Part shown: positions 1 through 8,341 of the stretch, one piece after another
How positions within the stretch are numbered: position 1 is the stretch's first letter
Layout of the letters: each line of letters opens with the position of its first letter
Assembly (NCBI GenBank): GCA_019245755.1
Contig: JAFARC010000059.1
Span: 1-39,429, forward strand
Reading direction: 5' to 3'
DNA: 39,429 bases
Source: Mycobacteriaceae bacterium
Lineage (GTDB): Bacteria > Actinomycetota > Actinomycetes > Mycobacteriales > Mycobacteriaceae
Notes under the pieces: model-generated
The model's database searches: none
What the model was told of the DNA's origin: nothing
The model's input: only the letters and a program-made list of their open reading frames with translations
Program-made: the position numbers and the translations under genes

Positions 1-399
1 GACCGGCTGAGCGCACCGCTGGAGTCGACGATCCGGCTCGTCGTGCTTGAGGCACTGTCGCACGCCGCCGAAGAGATCACCCGCGAGTTGGCGCCGGCAT
101 CGGTCGATGTACGGCTGCGCGGCCGTGATCCGGAGTTCGTGGTCACCACTGCGGTGCCGCCGCCGGCCACGCCCCCCACCGTCGCGCCGGCCGCGCCGAA
201 GGACGCAGGCGACGACGGCGGCACCTGGCGGGTCACCTTGCGCCTGCCCGAAACCATGCGGCCCAAGGTCGAGGCCGCCGCCCGCTGGGAGGGTGTGTCG
301 GTCAACACCTGGCTGGTGCGGGCGGCCGCCGGGCGCGTCAAGGCCGCCGAACGCCACGGAACCGAAAGCCGCCACCAGGTGAGCGGCTGGGTCCGCTGA
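1..399 (+). CDS. Ribbon-helix-helix (HicB/Arc-type) protein, 5' end outside window
   Basis: The reading frame is open from base 1 and stops with TGA at 397-399, so the gene begins upstream. A GTG at 43 is in frame, but the coding-like sequence before it argues against it as the true start. The last ~45 residues carry a ribbon-helix-helix signature (WRVTLRLPETMRPKVEAAA, then a helix with SVNTWLVRAA), as in HicB/Arc/CopG-type DNA-binding domains. The N-terminal part is predicted alpha/beta, followed by a Pro/Ala-rich linker at about residues 45-70. No toxin partner (HicA) is visible next to it. The following gene is a DUF4097 protein 68 bases downstream on the same strand, and from memory this pairing recurs in mycobacteria. 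The RHH fold is fairly secure; the target and any toxin-antitoxin role are unknown. Confidence 0.7.
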   Translation, partial: DRLSAPLESTIRLVVLEALSHAAEEITRELAPASVDVRLRGRDPEFVVTTAVPPPATPPTVAPAAPKDAGDDGGTWRVTLRLPETMRPKVEAAARWEGVSVNTWLVRAAAGRVKAAERHGTESRHQVSGWVR

Positions 400-467
400 C
401 GCCCGAAACACTGCGAGACACCCAGACCCCGACAAAAGCCGCTGACCAACACCACAGGAGCGAAGCG

Positions 468-1217
468 ATGCCCACCTTTCCCACCCCCCACCCCATCGCC
501 GCCAACGTCCAGGCCGGCGCCGGCTCGATTCGGCTGATCGCCACCGATCGCGACGACACCATCGTCGAGGTGCGGCCCCGCGACGAGTCCCGCGCCGCCG
601 ACGTCCGGACGGCCCAGCAGGCACGGGTCGACTACGCCAACGGCAGCCTCACCGTCTCACCCGCGAAGTCCGGCCTGCTCGGTTATCGCACGGGGGCGGT
701 GGACATCGACATTCAGCTGCCGTCGCATTCGCGGGCCCGCGTCGCCGTCGCGTCCGCGGACGTGCGCGCGGAAGGCGAATTCGCCGACTTCGGGTTCGAC
801 TCCGCCAGCGGACGGCTGACCATCCAGTCGATCAGCGGCACGGCCAGGATCGCGACCGCTTCCGGCGATGCGGCCATCACCGACCTGGACGGCGACCTGA
901 GGTTTCAGGCCGCCAGCGGGTCGCTGTCGGTTGACCGCCTGCGCGGCCACGCCAAGCTGCAGACCGCGTCGGGTTCGGTCAGCGTCGGGGCTGCTGTCAG
1001 CGGCGCCGTGATCGCCCACACCAGCAGCGGCGACGTCGAGGTGGCAATCCCGGACGGAACCGCCGCGCAACTGGACATCATGACCGGCTCGGGCACCGTC
1101 ACCAACCGGATGCAGCCATCCGACGGGCCCGAGCAGGGCGACGACACCGTGCTCGTCCAGGTGCGTAGCGGCTCCGGCGACGTCGACGTCCACCGCGCAC
1201 TCACCGCCACCGCCTGA
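468..1217 (+). CDS. DUF4097-family beta-repeat protein
   Basis: A 249-residue protein. The ATG at 468 has a good Shine-Dalgarno, AGGAG at 456-460. The chain is a run of short beta-strand repeats with motifs such as SASGRLTIQS, TASGDAAITD, AASGSLSVDR, TASGSVSVGA and TSSGDVEVAI, roughly every 18-20 residues. That is the DUF4097 (putative adhesin-like) beta-helix pattern. No signal peptide or membrane segment is seen, so it is predicted to be cytoplasmic despite the 'adhesin' family name. It lies just behind the RHH gene and probably shares its transcript. Molecular function is not known for this family. Confidence 0.8.
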   Translation: MPTFPTPHPIAANVQAGAGSIRLIATDRDDTIVEVRPRDESRAADVRTAQQARVDYANGSLTVSPAKSGLLGYRTGAVDIDIQLPSHSRARVAVASADVRAEGEFADFGFDSASGRLTIQSISGTARIATASGDAAITDLDGDLRFQAASGSLSVDRLRGHAKLQTASGSVSVGAAVSGAVIAHTSSGDVEVAIPDGTAAQLDIMTGSGTVTNRMQPSDGPEQGDDTVLVQVRSGSGDVDVHRALTATA

Positions 1218-1256
1218 CCCCCGAAGCGCTCAAAGCACGCCACCCCACGGCAATCC

Positions 1257-1293
1257 CGACAGAAATCCGACAGAAATCTGACAGAGGCACAAT
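1257..1293 (+). promoter_or_regulatory. Three phased 11-bp direct repeats with putative -10 upstream of dxr
   Basis: GACAGA recurs at 1258-1263, 1269-1274 and 1280-1285, exactly 11 bp apart. The first two units (1257-1267 and 1268-1278) are identical over 11 bases; the third is partial. A weak -10-like CACAAT at 1288-1293 lies 6 nt before the GTG at 1300, which would give a leaderless dxr message. One helical turn per repeat suggests a regulator binding one face of the DNA over the core promoter; the regulator is not identifiable here. Confidence 0.45.
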
Positions 1294-1299
1294 GGACCG

Positions 1300-2463
1300 G
1301 TGACCGCGGACCGCAGGCGCGTGCTGATCCTGGGCAGCACCGGCTCGATCGGCACCCAGGCGCTGCAGGTCATCGCCGCCAACCCGGACCGCTTCGAGGT
1401 GGTCGGGCTGGCCGCCGGCGGCGCCAACGCGCGACTGCTCGCCCGCCAGCGCGACGCGATCGGCCCGATCAAGACCGCGATCGCCGATCCCGACGCGGCG
1501 CTCACCGTCGACGGCGTCACCTACCGCGGCCCGGACGCGGTCACCCGGCTGGTCGAAGACACCGAGGCCGACGTGATACTCAACGCGCTGGTCGGCGCGC
1601 TGGGCCTCGAGCCCACGCTGGCCGCACTGCACACCGGCGCGAAACTGGCGCTGGCGAACAAGGAGTCGCTGGTGGCCGGCGGCCCGCTGGTGCTCAGGGC
1701 CGCCGCCCCGGGCCAGATCGTGCCGGTCGACTCCGAACACTCCGCGCTCGCGCAATGCCTGCGCGCCGGTGACCGCAACGAGGTCGCCAAGCTGGTGCTG
1801 ACCGCCTCCGGCGGCCCGTTCCGCGGCTGGTCGGCGGTCGACCTCGAGCACGTGACACCCGAGCAGGCGGGCGCGCATCCGACCTGGAACATGGGTCCGA
1901 TGAACACGCTGAACTCGGCGTCGCTGGTCAACAAGGGACTCGAGGTGATCGAGACGCACCTGCTGTTCGGGGTGCCCTACGGGCAGATCGACGTCGTGGT
2001 GCACCCGCAGTCGATCGTGCACTCGATGGTGACGTTCACCGACGGCTCCACGATCGCCCAGGCCAGCCCGCCGGACATGAAGCTGCCGATCTCGCTGGCG
2101 CTGGGCTGGCCCGAACGCACCCCGGGAGCCGCCGCGGCCTGCGACTTCACCACACCAGCCGGCTGGGAGTTCGAACCGCTGGACGCCGCGGTTTTTCCCG
2201 CGGTGGACCTGGCGCGCGCGGCGGGGACGGCGGGCGGCTGCCTGACCGCGGTGTACAACGCCGCCAACGAGGAGGCCGCCGCCGCCTTCCTGGCCGGCCG
2301 CATCCGGTTCCCGGCCATCGTCGAAACGATCGCGGAGGTGCTGGCCGACGCCGACCAGTGGTCCGCCGAACCCGCTAACGTGGAAGACGTACTCGACGCG
2401 CAGCGCTGGGCCCGCGACCGGGCCGGCCGCGTGGTAACCCGGGAGGTCCAGGCAACCACATGA
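1300..2463 (+). CDS. dxr: 1-deoxy-D-xylulose 5-phosphate reductoisomerase
   Basis: Converts DXP to 2-C-methyl-D-erythritol 4-phosphate with NADPH, the first committed step of the MEP isoprenoid pathway and the fosmidomycin target. The 387-residue product has the N-terminal nucleotide-binding motif GSTGSIGTQ (about residues 11-19), the [11 protein letters not shown] segment, the PVDSEHSA metal/substrate loop and the [19 protein letters not shown] region. The start is GTG at 1300; an ATG at 1292 is out of frame and stops after three codons. Its TGA overlaps the rip1 ATG by four bases (2460-2463), so the two are translationally coupled, and ispG of the same pathway follows rip1. This is the M. 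tuberculosis Rv2870c arrangement. Confidence 0.97.
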   Translation: MTADRRRVLILGSTGSIGTQALQVIAANPDRFEVVGLAAGGANARLLARQRDAIGPIKTAIADPDAALTVDGVTYRGPDAVTRLVEDTEADVILNALVGALGLEPTLAALHTGAKLALANKESLVAGGPLVLRAAAPGQIVPVDSEHSALAQCLRAGDRNEVAKLVLTASGGPFRGWSAVDLEHVTPEQAGAHPTWNMGPMNTLNSASLVNKGLEVIETHLLFGVPYGQIDVVVHPQSIVHSMVTFTDGSTIAQASPPDMKLPISLALGWPERTPGAAAACDFTTPAGWEFEPLDAAVFPAVDLARAAGTAGGCLTAVYNAANEEAAAAFLAGRIRFPAIVETIAEVLADADQWSAEPANVEDVLDAQRWARDRAGRVVTREVQATT

Positions 2464-3677
2464 TGTTCGTGATTGGCATTGTGCTGTTCGCGCTCGCGAT
2501 CCTGGTCTCTGTCGCGCTGCACGAATGCGGCCACATGTGGGCGGCCCGGGCGACGGGCATGAAGGTGCGGCGCTACTTCGTCGGCTTCGGGCCGACGCTG
2601 ACCTCCACCCGCCGCGGCGAGACCGAGTACGGCGTGAAAGCCATCCCGCTCGGCGGGTTCTGCGACATCGCCGGGATGACGTCGGTCGACGAGCTGCAAC
2701 CCGACGAGGTCGACCGCGCGATGTTCAGGCAGAAGGCGTGGAAGCGCGTCACCGTGCTGTTCGCCGGCCCCGGCATGAACTTCGTCATCGGCCTGCTGCT
2801 GATCTACGCCGTCGCGGTGATCTGGGGCCTGCCCGACCTGCACGCCCCGGCCACCGCGGTTGTCGGCCAAACTGCCTGCGTCGCGCCGGAAGTCGCGAAG
2901 GGCAAGCTCGGCGACTGCACCGGCGCGGGACCCGCGGCCGCGGCGGGCATCCGCGCCGGGGACGTGATCGTCAAAGTCGGCAACACCAACGTGCACAGTT
3001 TCGACGAGCTGGTCACCGCGGTGCAGAAGCTCAACGGGCCCACCCCGGTCGTGGTGCAGCGCAGCGACAACGGGCACGTCCGCGACATCACCACCGTTGT
3101 CGACGTCGCCCAGACCCAGCGGTGGGCGAAGCCCGGTGACCATGGCCCGTCCACCGTCGGCGCGATCGGCATCAGCGCCGCGCAGTACCCCCCGACGCAG
3201 TACAACCCGATCACCGCGGTGCCCGCGACGTTCACGTTCAGCGGCGACCTGGCCGTGCAGCTGGGCAAGTCGCTGGCCGCGATCCCGGGCAAGGTCGGCG
3301 ATCTCGTGCACGCCATCGGTGGCGGCCAACGCGACCCGAACACGCCGATCAGCGTCGTTGGCGCCAGCATCATCGGCGGCGACACCGTCAATCACGGGCT
3401 GTGGGTGGCGTTTTGGTTCTTCCTGGCCCAACTGAACTTCGTGCTCGGCGCCGTGAACCTGATCCCGCTGCTGCCGTTTGACGGCGGCCACATCGCGATC
3501 GCGGTGTTCGAGAAGATCAGGAACACGATCCGGTCGGCTCGCGGCATGGTGGCCGCGGCGCCGGTCAACTACCTGAAGTTGATGCCGGCGACATACGTAG
3601 TCTTGGTCGTTGTGGTCGGCTACATGCTGCTGACCGTGACCGCTGATGTGGTCAACCCGATCAGGCTCTTCCAGTAG
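2460..3677 (+). CDS. rip1: Site-2 intramembrane zinc protease Rip1 (RseP family)
   Basis: A 405-residue polytopic membrane metalloprotease of the M50 family. The zinc motif HECGH (HExxH) is at residues 21-25 in the first membrane helix, and the second catalytic motif [12 protein letters not shown] at 333-344 supplies the Asp ligand (D341). A PDZ-like domain containing [18 protein letters not shown] lies between the second and third membrane segments. In M. tuberculosis the ortholog Rv2869c cleaves anti-sigma factors (RskA, RslA, RsmA) and PbpB and affects envelope lipids. Start is the ATG at 2460 overlapping the dxr stop; a second ATG follows directly at 2463. It lies inside the dxr-ispG operon, 10 nt before the ispG start. 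Confidence 0.95.
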   Translation: MMFVIGIVLFALAILVSVALHECGHMWAARATGMKVRRYFVGFGPTLTSTRRGETEYGVKAIPLGGFCDIAGMTSVDELQPDEVDRAMFRQKAWKRVTVLFAGPGMNFVIGLLLIYAVAVIWGLPDLHAPATAVVGQTACVAPEVAKGKLGDCTGAGPAAAAGIRAGDVIVKVGNTNVHSFDELVTAVQKLNGPTPVVVQRSDNGHVRDITTVVDVAQTQRWAKPGDHGPSTVGAIGISAAQYPPTQYNPITAVPATFTFSGDLAVQLGKSLAAIPGKVGDLVHAIGGGQRDPNTPISVVGASIIGGDTVNHGLWVAFWFFLAQLNFVLGAVNLIPLLPFDGGHIAIAVFEKIRNTIRSARGMVAAAPVNYLKLMPATYVVLVVVVGYMLLTVTADVVNPIRLFQ

Positions 3678-3687
3678 GAGACTAGAG

Positions 3688-4863
3688 ATGACCGTCGGCT
3701 TAGGCATGCCGGCACCGCCCGATCCGACGCTGGCCCCGCGGCGGAAGACCCGCCAGCTGATGGTCGGCGACGTCGGAATCGGCAGCGATCACCCGATCGC
3801 CGTGCAGTCGATGACCACCACCAAGACCCACGACGTCAACGCGACGCTACAGCAGATCGCCGAGCTGACGGCGGCCGGATGCGACATCGTCCGGGTGGCC
3901 TGTCCCCGGCAGGAGGACGCCGACGCGCTCGCCGAGATCGCCCGGCACAGCCAGATTCCGGTGATCGCCGACATCCACTTCCAGCCGAAGTACATCTTCG
4001 CCGCGATCGACGCCGGCTGCGCGGCCGTGCGCGTTAATCCGGGCAACATCAAGGAGTTCGACGGCCGGGTCAAGGAGGTGGCCAAGGCCGCCGGCGACGC
4101 CGGCATCCCGATCCGCATCGGCGTCAACGCCGGATCGCTGGACAAGCGGTTCCTGGCCAAGTACGGCAAGGCCACCCCGGAGGCGCTGGTCGAATCGGCG
4201 CTGTGGGAGGCGTCGCTGTTCGAGGAGCACGGTTTTGGCAACCTCAAGATCAGCGTCAAGCACAACGACCCGGTGATCATGGTCAGCGCCTACGAGCAGC
4301 TCGCCGCGCGCTGCGACTATCCGCTGCACCTCGGCGTCACCGAGGCCGGCCCCGCCTTCCAGGGCACCATCAAGTCGGCAGTTGCGTTCGGGGCGTTGCT
4401 GTCCCGCGGCATCGGCGACACGATCCGGGTGTCGCTGTCGGCACCACCGGTCGAAGAGGTGAAGGTCGGCAACCAGATCCTGGAATCGCTGAACCTGCGG
4501 CCGCGGTCGTTGGAGATCGTGTCGTGTCCGTCGTGCGGGCGCGCGCAGGTCGACGTGTACACCCTTGCCGACGAGGTCACCGCGGGGCTCGACGGGCTGG
4601 ACGTGCCGCTGCGGGTGGCCGTGATGGGCTGCGTCGTGAACGGGCCAGGCGAGGCGCGCGAGGCCGATCTCGGGGTGGCATCGGGAAATGGCAAGGGGCA
4701 GATCTTCGTTCGCGGCGAGGTGATCAAGACCGTTCCCGAGTCGCAGATCGTGGAGACGCTGATCGAGGAGGCCATGCGCATCGCCGCCCAGAAAAGCACC
4801 GAAAAAGGTGCCGAGCCTGGTTCCGACGATGCCAGCGGTTCGCCGGTGGTGACCGTAAGCTGA
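3688..4863 (+). CDS. ispG: 4-hydroxy-3-methylbut-2-en-1-yl diphosphate synthase (IspG/GcpE)
   Basis: Catalyses the [4Fe-4S]-dependent reduction of ME-cPP to HMBPP in the MEP pathway. The 391-residue protein has the TIM-barrel start ([12 protein letters not shown]...), a central KISVKHNDP segment, and the C-terminal iron-sulfur ligands C280 and C283 (in CPSCGR) with C315 (in [10 protein letters not shown]). The ATG at 3688 is chosen over an upstream in-frame start because AGGAG at 3676-3680 sits 7 nt before it; the SD overlaps the rip1 TAG. Third gene of the dxr-rip1-ispG operon. Confidence 0.97.
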   Translation: MTVGLGMPAPPDPTLAPRRKTRQLMVGDVGIGSDHPIAVQSMTTTKTHDVNATLQQIAELTAAGCDIVRVACPRQEDADALAEIARHSQIPVIADIHFQPKYIFAAIDAGCAAVRVNPGNIKEFDGRVKEVAKAAGDAGIPIRIGVNAGSLDKRFLAKYGKATPEALVESALWEASLFEEHGFGNLKISVKHNDPVIMVSAYEQLAARCDYPLHLGVTEAGPAFQGTIKSAVAFGALLSRGIGDTIRVSLSAPPVEEVKVGNQILESLNLRPRSLEIVSCPSCGRAQVDVYTLADEVTAGLDGLDVPLRVAVMGCVVNGPGEAREADLGVASGNGKGQIFVRGEVIKTVPESQIVETLIEEAMRIAAQKSTEKGAEPGSDDASGSPVVTVS

Positions 4864-4909
4864 TGGCGTAACCCGTCAGCGGCCGTGATGACGGCAGGAA
4901 AGAGCTTTC

Positions 4910-5764
4910 ATGTCGGCTCCCCCGATGTTTCGCCTGGTCGACGAGCGGCGGGTCACGGTGGCGCGCGACGCCGGAGCCGTACACCGGGTTCTCGACGCCG
5001 ACCCCGTCGGCTGCTGCATGGTGGCCGCCCGCGTCGCCGAACACGGCATCGATCCCACCGCGATCGGTGGCGAGCTGTGGACCCGGCGCGGCGCGGACGA
5101 GTCGCTGTGCTACGCCGGCGCGAACCTGATCCCGTTGCGCGGCACGCGGCTGGACCTGCACGCGTTCGCCGACAAGGCGCTGGGTTCGGCGCGGCGGTGC
5201 TCGTCGCTGGTCGGGCGGGCCGAGCTGGTATTGCCGCTGTGGCGGCGGATCGAGCGCACCTGGGGTCCTGCGCGCGATGTGCGCGAGCACCAGCCGCTGA
5301 TGGCGATGGCGTCGGCACCCTGCTGCCCGGTGGACGCCGGCGTGCGCCGGGTACGAATCGACGAGCTGGACGCCTACCTGGTCGCCGCGATCGACATGTT
5401 CATCGGGGAGGTGGGCATCGATCCCCGACTCGGTGACGGCGGCCGCGGGTATCGGCGTCGGGTGGCGGGGCTGATCGCCGCGCGGCGGGCGTGGGCCCGG
5501 TTCGAGCGCGGCGAGGTGATCTTCAAGGCCGAGGTTGGCTCGCAGTCGCCGGCGGTCGGGCAGATTCAAGGCGTCTGGGTGCATCCCGACTACCGCGGCC
5601 ACGGGCTGGGCACCGCGGGTACGGCGGCGGTGGTCGCGGCCGTCGTACGCAGCGGGCGCATCGCCAGCCTTTACGTCAACAACTTCAACACCGTGGCCCG
5701 CGCGGCCTACGCGCGGGTCGGGTTCGCCCAGGTCGGCACGTTCGCGACGGTGTTGCTGGACTGA
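4910..5764 (+). CDS. GNAT-family N-acetyltransferase (Rv2867c type)
   Basis: A 284-residue protein with an N-terminal DUF4081-like region (about 1-120) and a C-terminal GNAT fold. The acetyl-CoA binding motif is at about 225-240 (QGVWVHPDYRGHGLGTAG), followed by LYVNNFNTVARAAYARVGF, the usual GNAT motif B. The ATG at 4910 follows AGGAA at 4896-4900. It is 46 bases behind ispG on the same strand, as in M. tuberculosis where the equivalent is Rv2867c. Substrate unknown. Confidence 0.85.
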   Translation: MSAPPMFRLVDERRVTVARDAGAVHRVLDADPVGCCMVAARVAEHGIDPTAIGGELWTRRGADESLCYAGANLIPLRGTRLDLHAFADKALGSARRCSSLVGRAELVLPLWRRIERTWGPARDVREHQPLMAMASAPCCPVDAGVRRVRIDELDAYLVAAIDMFIGEVGIDPRLGDGGRGYRRRVAGLIAARRAWARFERGEVIFKAEVGSQSPAVGQIQGVWVHPDYRGHGLGTAGTAAVVAAVVRSGRIASLYVNNFNTVARAAYARVGFAQVGTFATVLLD

Positions 5765-5770
5765 CCGGCT

Positions 5771-5803
5771 GACCAGCGTCCGTTGCGTTGGGTGCCGCTG
5801 GTC
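5771..5803 (+). terminator. 8-bp stem-loop downstream of the GNAT gene
   Basis: A perfect inverted repeat, GACCAGCG (5771-5778) and CGCTGGTC (5796-5803), with a 17-nt loop begins 7 nt after the GNAT stop. There is no T-tract, which is common for mycobacterial terminators. It probably ends or processes the dxr-rip1-ispG-GNAT transcript. Confidence 0.4.
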
Positions 5804-5868
5804 GCTTGACGAGATGAAGTAACGGATCGGTCTCGGTGCGCCTCTCGAATATCCGGCCCCAACCTCCT

Positions 5869-5874
5869 TACCAT
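5869..5874 (+). promoter_or_regulatory. Putative -10 box for the PBP lipoprotein gene
   Basis: TACCAT matches the mycobacterial TANNNT -10 consensus and ends 8 nt before the ATG at 5883. No SD is evident, consistent with a very short or absent leader. Confidence 0.35.
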
Positions 5875-5882
5875 CAGCCCCA

Positions 5883-7703
5883 ATGGCAACTTCGATCTCA
5901 CCAGTATCACCGGTGGCGGGTCTGCTGACGGTGGCAACGGTGCTCGGGGCCCTCGCCTCGACCAGCGCATGCACGCCGCGCCCGGACGGCCCGGGACCGG
6001 CCGCCGCGAAGTTCTATGCGGCGCTGGCCAACCGCGACACCACCGGGGCGGCGAGGTTGACCGACCGGCCCGACGACGCCCGGGAGGCGCTCAATGCGGC
6101 GTGGGCCGGGCTGCAGGCCAGTCACCTGGACGCCCGCGTCCTGGGGTCCAGCTTCGACGAGGACACCGGCAGCGTGGACTACCGCTACACCTGGCGCCTG
6201 CCGAAGAACCGGACCTGGACCTACGACGGCCGACTGGCCATGATCCGGGAGAACGGCCGCTGGGAGGTGCGCTGGACGGCCGCTGGGCTGCATCCGAAGC
6301 TGGGCGAGCACCAGACCTTCGAGCTGCGCGCCGATCCGCCGCGGCGGGCCTCGGTCAACGAACTCGGCGGCACCGACGTGCTGGTGCCCGCCAACCTGTA
6401 CCACTACCAGCTTGACGCCACCCAGGCCGGCGATCAGCTGATGCCGACGGCGCGGGCGGTGGCCGACGCGCTGGCGCAGTTCGACGACACCATGGATGCC
6501 CAGCGGCTGGCCGAACAGGCCAGCGGGTCGACGAAGCCGCTCGATCTGATCACGCTGCGGCCCGACGACCACGACAAGGTGGCCGGCATCGACGGCTTGC
6601 CGGGTGTTGTGGTCACCCCGCAGGCCGACCTATTGCCCACCGACGACCACTTCGCGCCCGCGATCATCGCCCAGGTGAAGAAGGCGGTCACCGACGAGCT
6701 CGACGGCGAGGCGGGCTGGCGGGTGGTCAGCATGAACCAGAACGGTGTCGACGTCGACGTCCTCAACGAGGTGCCGGGCTCGCCGGCGCCGTCGGTGTCG
6801 ATCAGCTTGGACCGCGCCGTGCAGGACGCCGCCCAGCACGCCGTCGACGCGGTCGGCAGGAAAGCGATGATGGTCGTGATCAAGCCGTCCACCGGCGAGA
6901 TCCTGGCGGTCGCGCAAAACCCCGCCGCCGACGCCGACGGGCCGATCGCCACCACCGGCCTGTATCCGCCGGGGTCGACGTTCAAGATCATCACCGCGGG
7001 CGCCGCGATCCAGCGCGACCTGGCCACGCCCACCACGCCGCTGGGCTGCCCGGGCCACATCGACATCGGGCAGCGCACGATCCCCAACTACGGCGGCTTC
7101 GACCTGGGTACCGTGCCGATGTCCAAGGCGTTCGCCAATTCGTGCAACACCACGTTCGCGGAGTTGGCCAGCCGGATGCCGCCGACCGGGCTGACCGTGG
7201 CCGCCGCCCAGTACGGCATCGGCCCCGACTACGAGATCGCCGGGATCCCGACCGTGTCGGGTTCGGTGCCGCCGACCGTCAACCTGGCCGAGCGCACCGA
7301 GGACGGCTTCGGCCAGGGCAAGGTGCTGGTCAGCCCGTTCGGGATGGCGCTGGCGGCCGCCACCGTCGCCGCCGGCAAAACCCCTGTTCCGCAGCTGATC
7401 GAGGGACAGCCGACCACCGTCACCGGCGACCGCACCCCGATCACCCCGCAGATGCTCGACGGCTTGCGTCCGATGATGCGGCAGGTGGTCACCAACGGCA
7501 CCGCCAAGGACATCGACGGATCCGGCGACATCCACGGCAAGACCGGGGAAGCCGAGTTCCCGGGCGGATCACATTCCTGGTTCGCCGGGTACCGCGGCGA
7601 CCTGGCGTTCGCGGCGCTGATCGTCGGCGGCGGCAGTTCGGAATACGCGGTGCGGATGACCAAGCACATGTTCGACGAGCTACCCGGCGACTATCTGGCC
7701 TGA
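5883..7703 (+). CDS. Penicillin-binding lipoprotein (Rv2864c type)
   Basis: A 606-residue class B-like PBP. The signal peptide ends in a possible lipobox (STSAC, Cys at about residue 30), so it is predicted to be anchored outside the membrane. A NTF2-like MecA N-terminal domain covers roughly 35-150, a dimerisation region follows, and the transpeptidase domain has all three signature motifs: S365-T-F-K368 (nucleophile), S420-C-N422, and K553-T-G555. It closely matches recalled M. tuberculosis Rv2864c, a D,D-transpeptidase in peptidoglycan synthesis and a beta-lactam target. The residue at -3 of the lipobox is Thr, not the usual Leu/Val/Ile, so lipidation is likely rather than certain. Confidence 0.93.
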   Translation: MATSISPVSPVAGLLTVATVLGALASTSACTPRPDGPGPAAAKFYAALANRDTTGAARLTDRPDDAREALNAAWAGLQASHLDARVLGSSFDEDTGSVDYRYTWRLPKNRTWTYDGRLAMIRENGRWEVRWTAAGLHPKLGEHQTFELRADPPRRASVNELGGTDVLVPANLYHYQLDATQAGDQLMPTARAVADALAQFDDTMDAQRLAEQASGSTKPLDLITLRPDDHDKVAGIDGLPGVVVTPQADLLPTDDHFAPAIIAQVKKAVTDELDGEAGWRVVSMNQNGVDVDVLNEVPGSPAPSVSISLDRAVQDAAQHAVDAVGRKAMMVVIKPSTGEILAVAQNPAADADGPIATTGLYPPGSTFKIITAGAAIQRDLATPTTPLGCPGHIDIGQRTIPNYGGFDLGTVPMSKAFANSCNTTFAELASRMPPTGLTVAAAQYGIGPDYEIAGIPTVSGSVPPTVNLAERTEDGFGQGKVLVSPFGMALAAATVAAGKTPVPQLIEGQPTTVTGDRTPITPQMLDGLRPMMRQVVTNGTAKDIDGSGDIHGKTGEAEFPGGSHSWFAGYRGDLAFAALIVGGGSSEYAVRMTKHMFDELPGDYLA

Positions 7704-7740
7704 CGCCCACGTCCGGTCCTGGCGGTAAGTTGATGATGCC

Positions 7741-8322
7741 ATGACCGAAATCGGTGAAGACGCGTCGGCGGTGCTGCGCATCTCCGACGCCGACCGCAAT
7801 GGCACGCTGCGGCGGCTGCATAACGCGGTGGCGCTGGGCCTGATCGACATCGACGAGTTCGAGGAGCGCTCGGCGCGGGTGTCCCAGGCCCGGATGCGCG
7901 CCGACCTGGACTCACTCGTCGGCGACCTGCCCGGCCCCGGCGCGATCGTCACGTCCGCCGCCGACCGGGTCCAGCTGCGCGGATGGCTCGGGTCGCTGAA
8001 ACGCTCCGGCGAGTGGATCGTCCCGACCCGGTTGGCGCTGGTGCGGCGGTTCGGGTCGATCCAGCTCGACCTCGTCAACGCCCGGTTCGCCGGTCCGGTC
8101 GTGGTGATCGAGCTCGACCTGGTCCGGGGCTCGGTGGACCTCCGGCTCCCCGAGCGTGCCAGCGCGTCCGTCGACGACGTGGAGGTGTTCGGCGGCAGCG
8201 CCACCGACCTGCGCAAGAACGCCCCCGCCGAAGGCACGCCCCATGTCGTGCTGACCGGGCGGATGGTGCTGGGCTCGGTGAAGATCCGCGGGCCGCGCCG
8301 CCAGCGATTCTGGCGCCACTGA
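7741..8322 (+). CDS. DUF1707 (SHOCT-like) domain protein, Rv2862c type
   Basis: A 193-residue protein. The N-terminal ~65 residues are a DUF1707 domain (LRISDADRNGTLRRLHNA, GLIDIDEFEERSARVSQAR, then the DLDSLVGDLP ending). The C-terminal part is beta-rich with repeating hydrophobic strands (VVVIELDLVRGSVDLRLPE, VVLTGRMVLGSVKIRG), resembling LiaF/cell-wall-stress-associated C-terminal domains. No membrane segment. ATG at 7741; a TAAGTT box at 7726-7731 could give a near-leaderless message. It sits 37 nt behind the PBP gene. Function unknown; a cell-envelope connection is a guess from domain company. Confidence 0.8.
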   Translation: MTEIGEDASAVLRISDADRNGTLRRLHNAVALGLIDIDEFEERSARVSQARMRADLDSLVGDLPGPGAIVTSAADRVQLRGWLGSLKRSGEWIVPTRLALVRRFGSIQLDLVNARFAGPVVVIELDLVRGSVDLRLPERASASVDDVEVFGGSATDLRKNAPAEGTPHVVLTGRMVLGSVKIRGPRRQRFWRH

Positions 8323-8329
8323 ATTCAAC

Positions 8330-8335
8330 TAGGCT
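8330..8335 (+). promoter_or_regulatory. Putative leaderless -10 box for map
   Basis: TAGGCT fits TANNNT and ends 6 nt before the GTG at 8342, so transcription would start at or next to the initiation codon. No SD is visible. Confidence 0.45.
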
Positions 8336-8341
8336 GGCTAC

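Noticed and set aside
1977..3707. A 576-codon minus-strand open frame opposite dxr and rip1
   Set aside because: Both sense genes are certain from motifs; the antisense product is low-complexity and Asp/Arg/His-rich.
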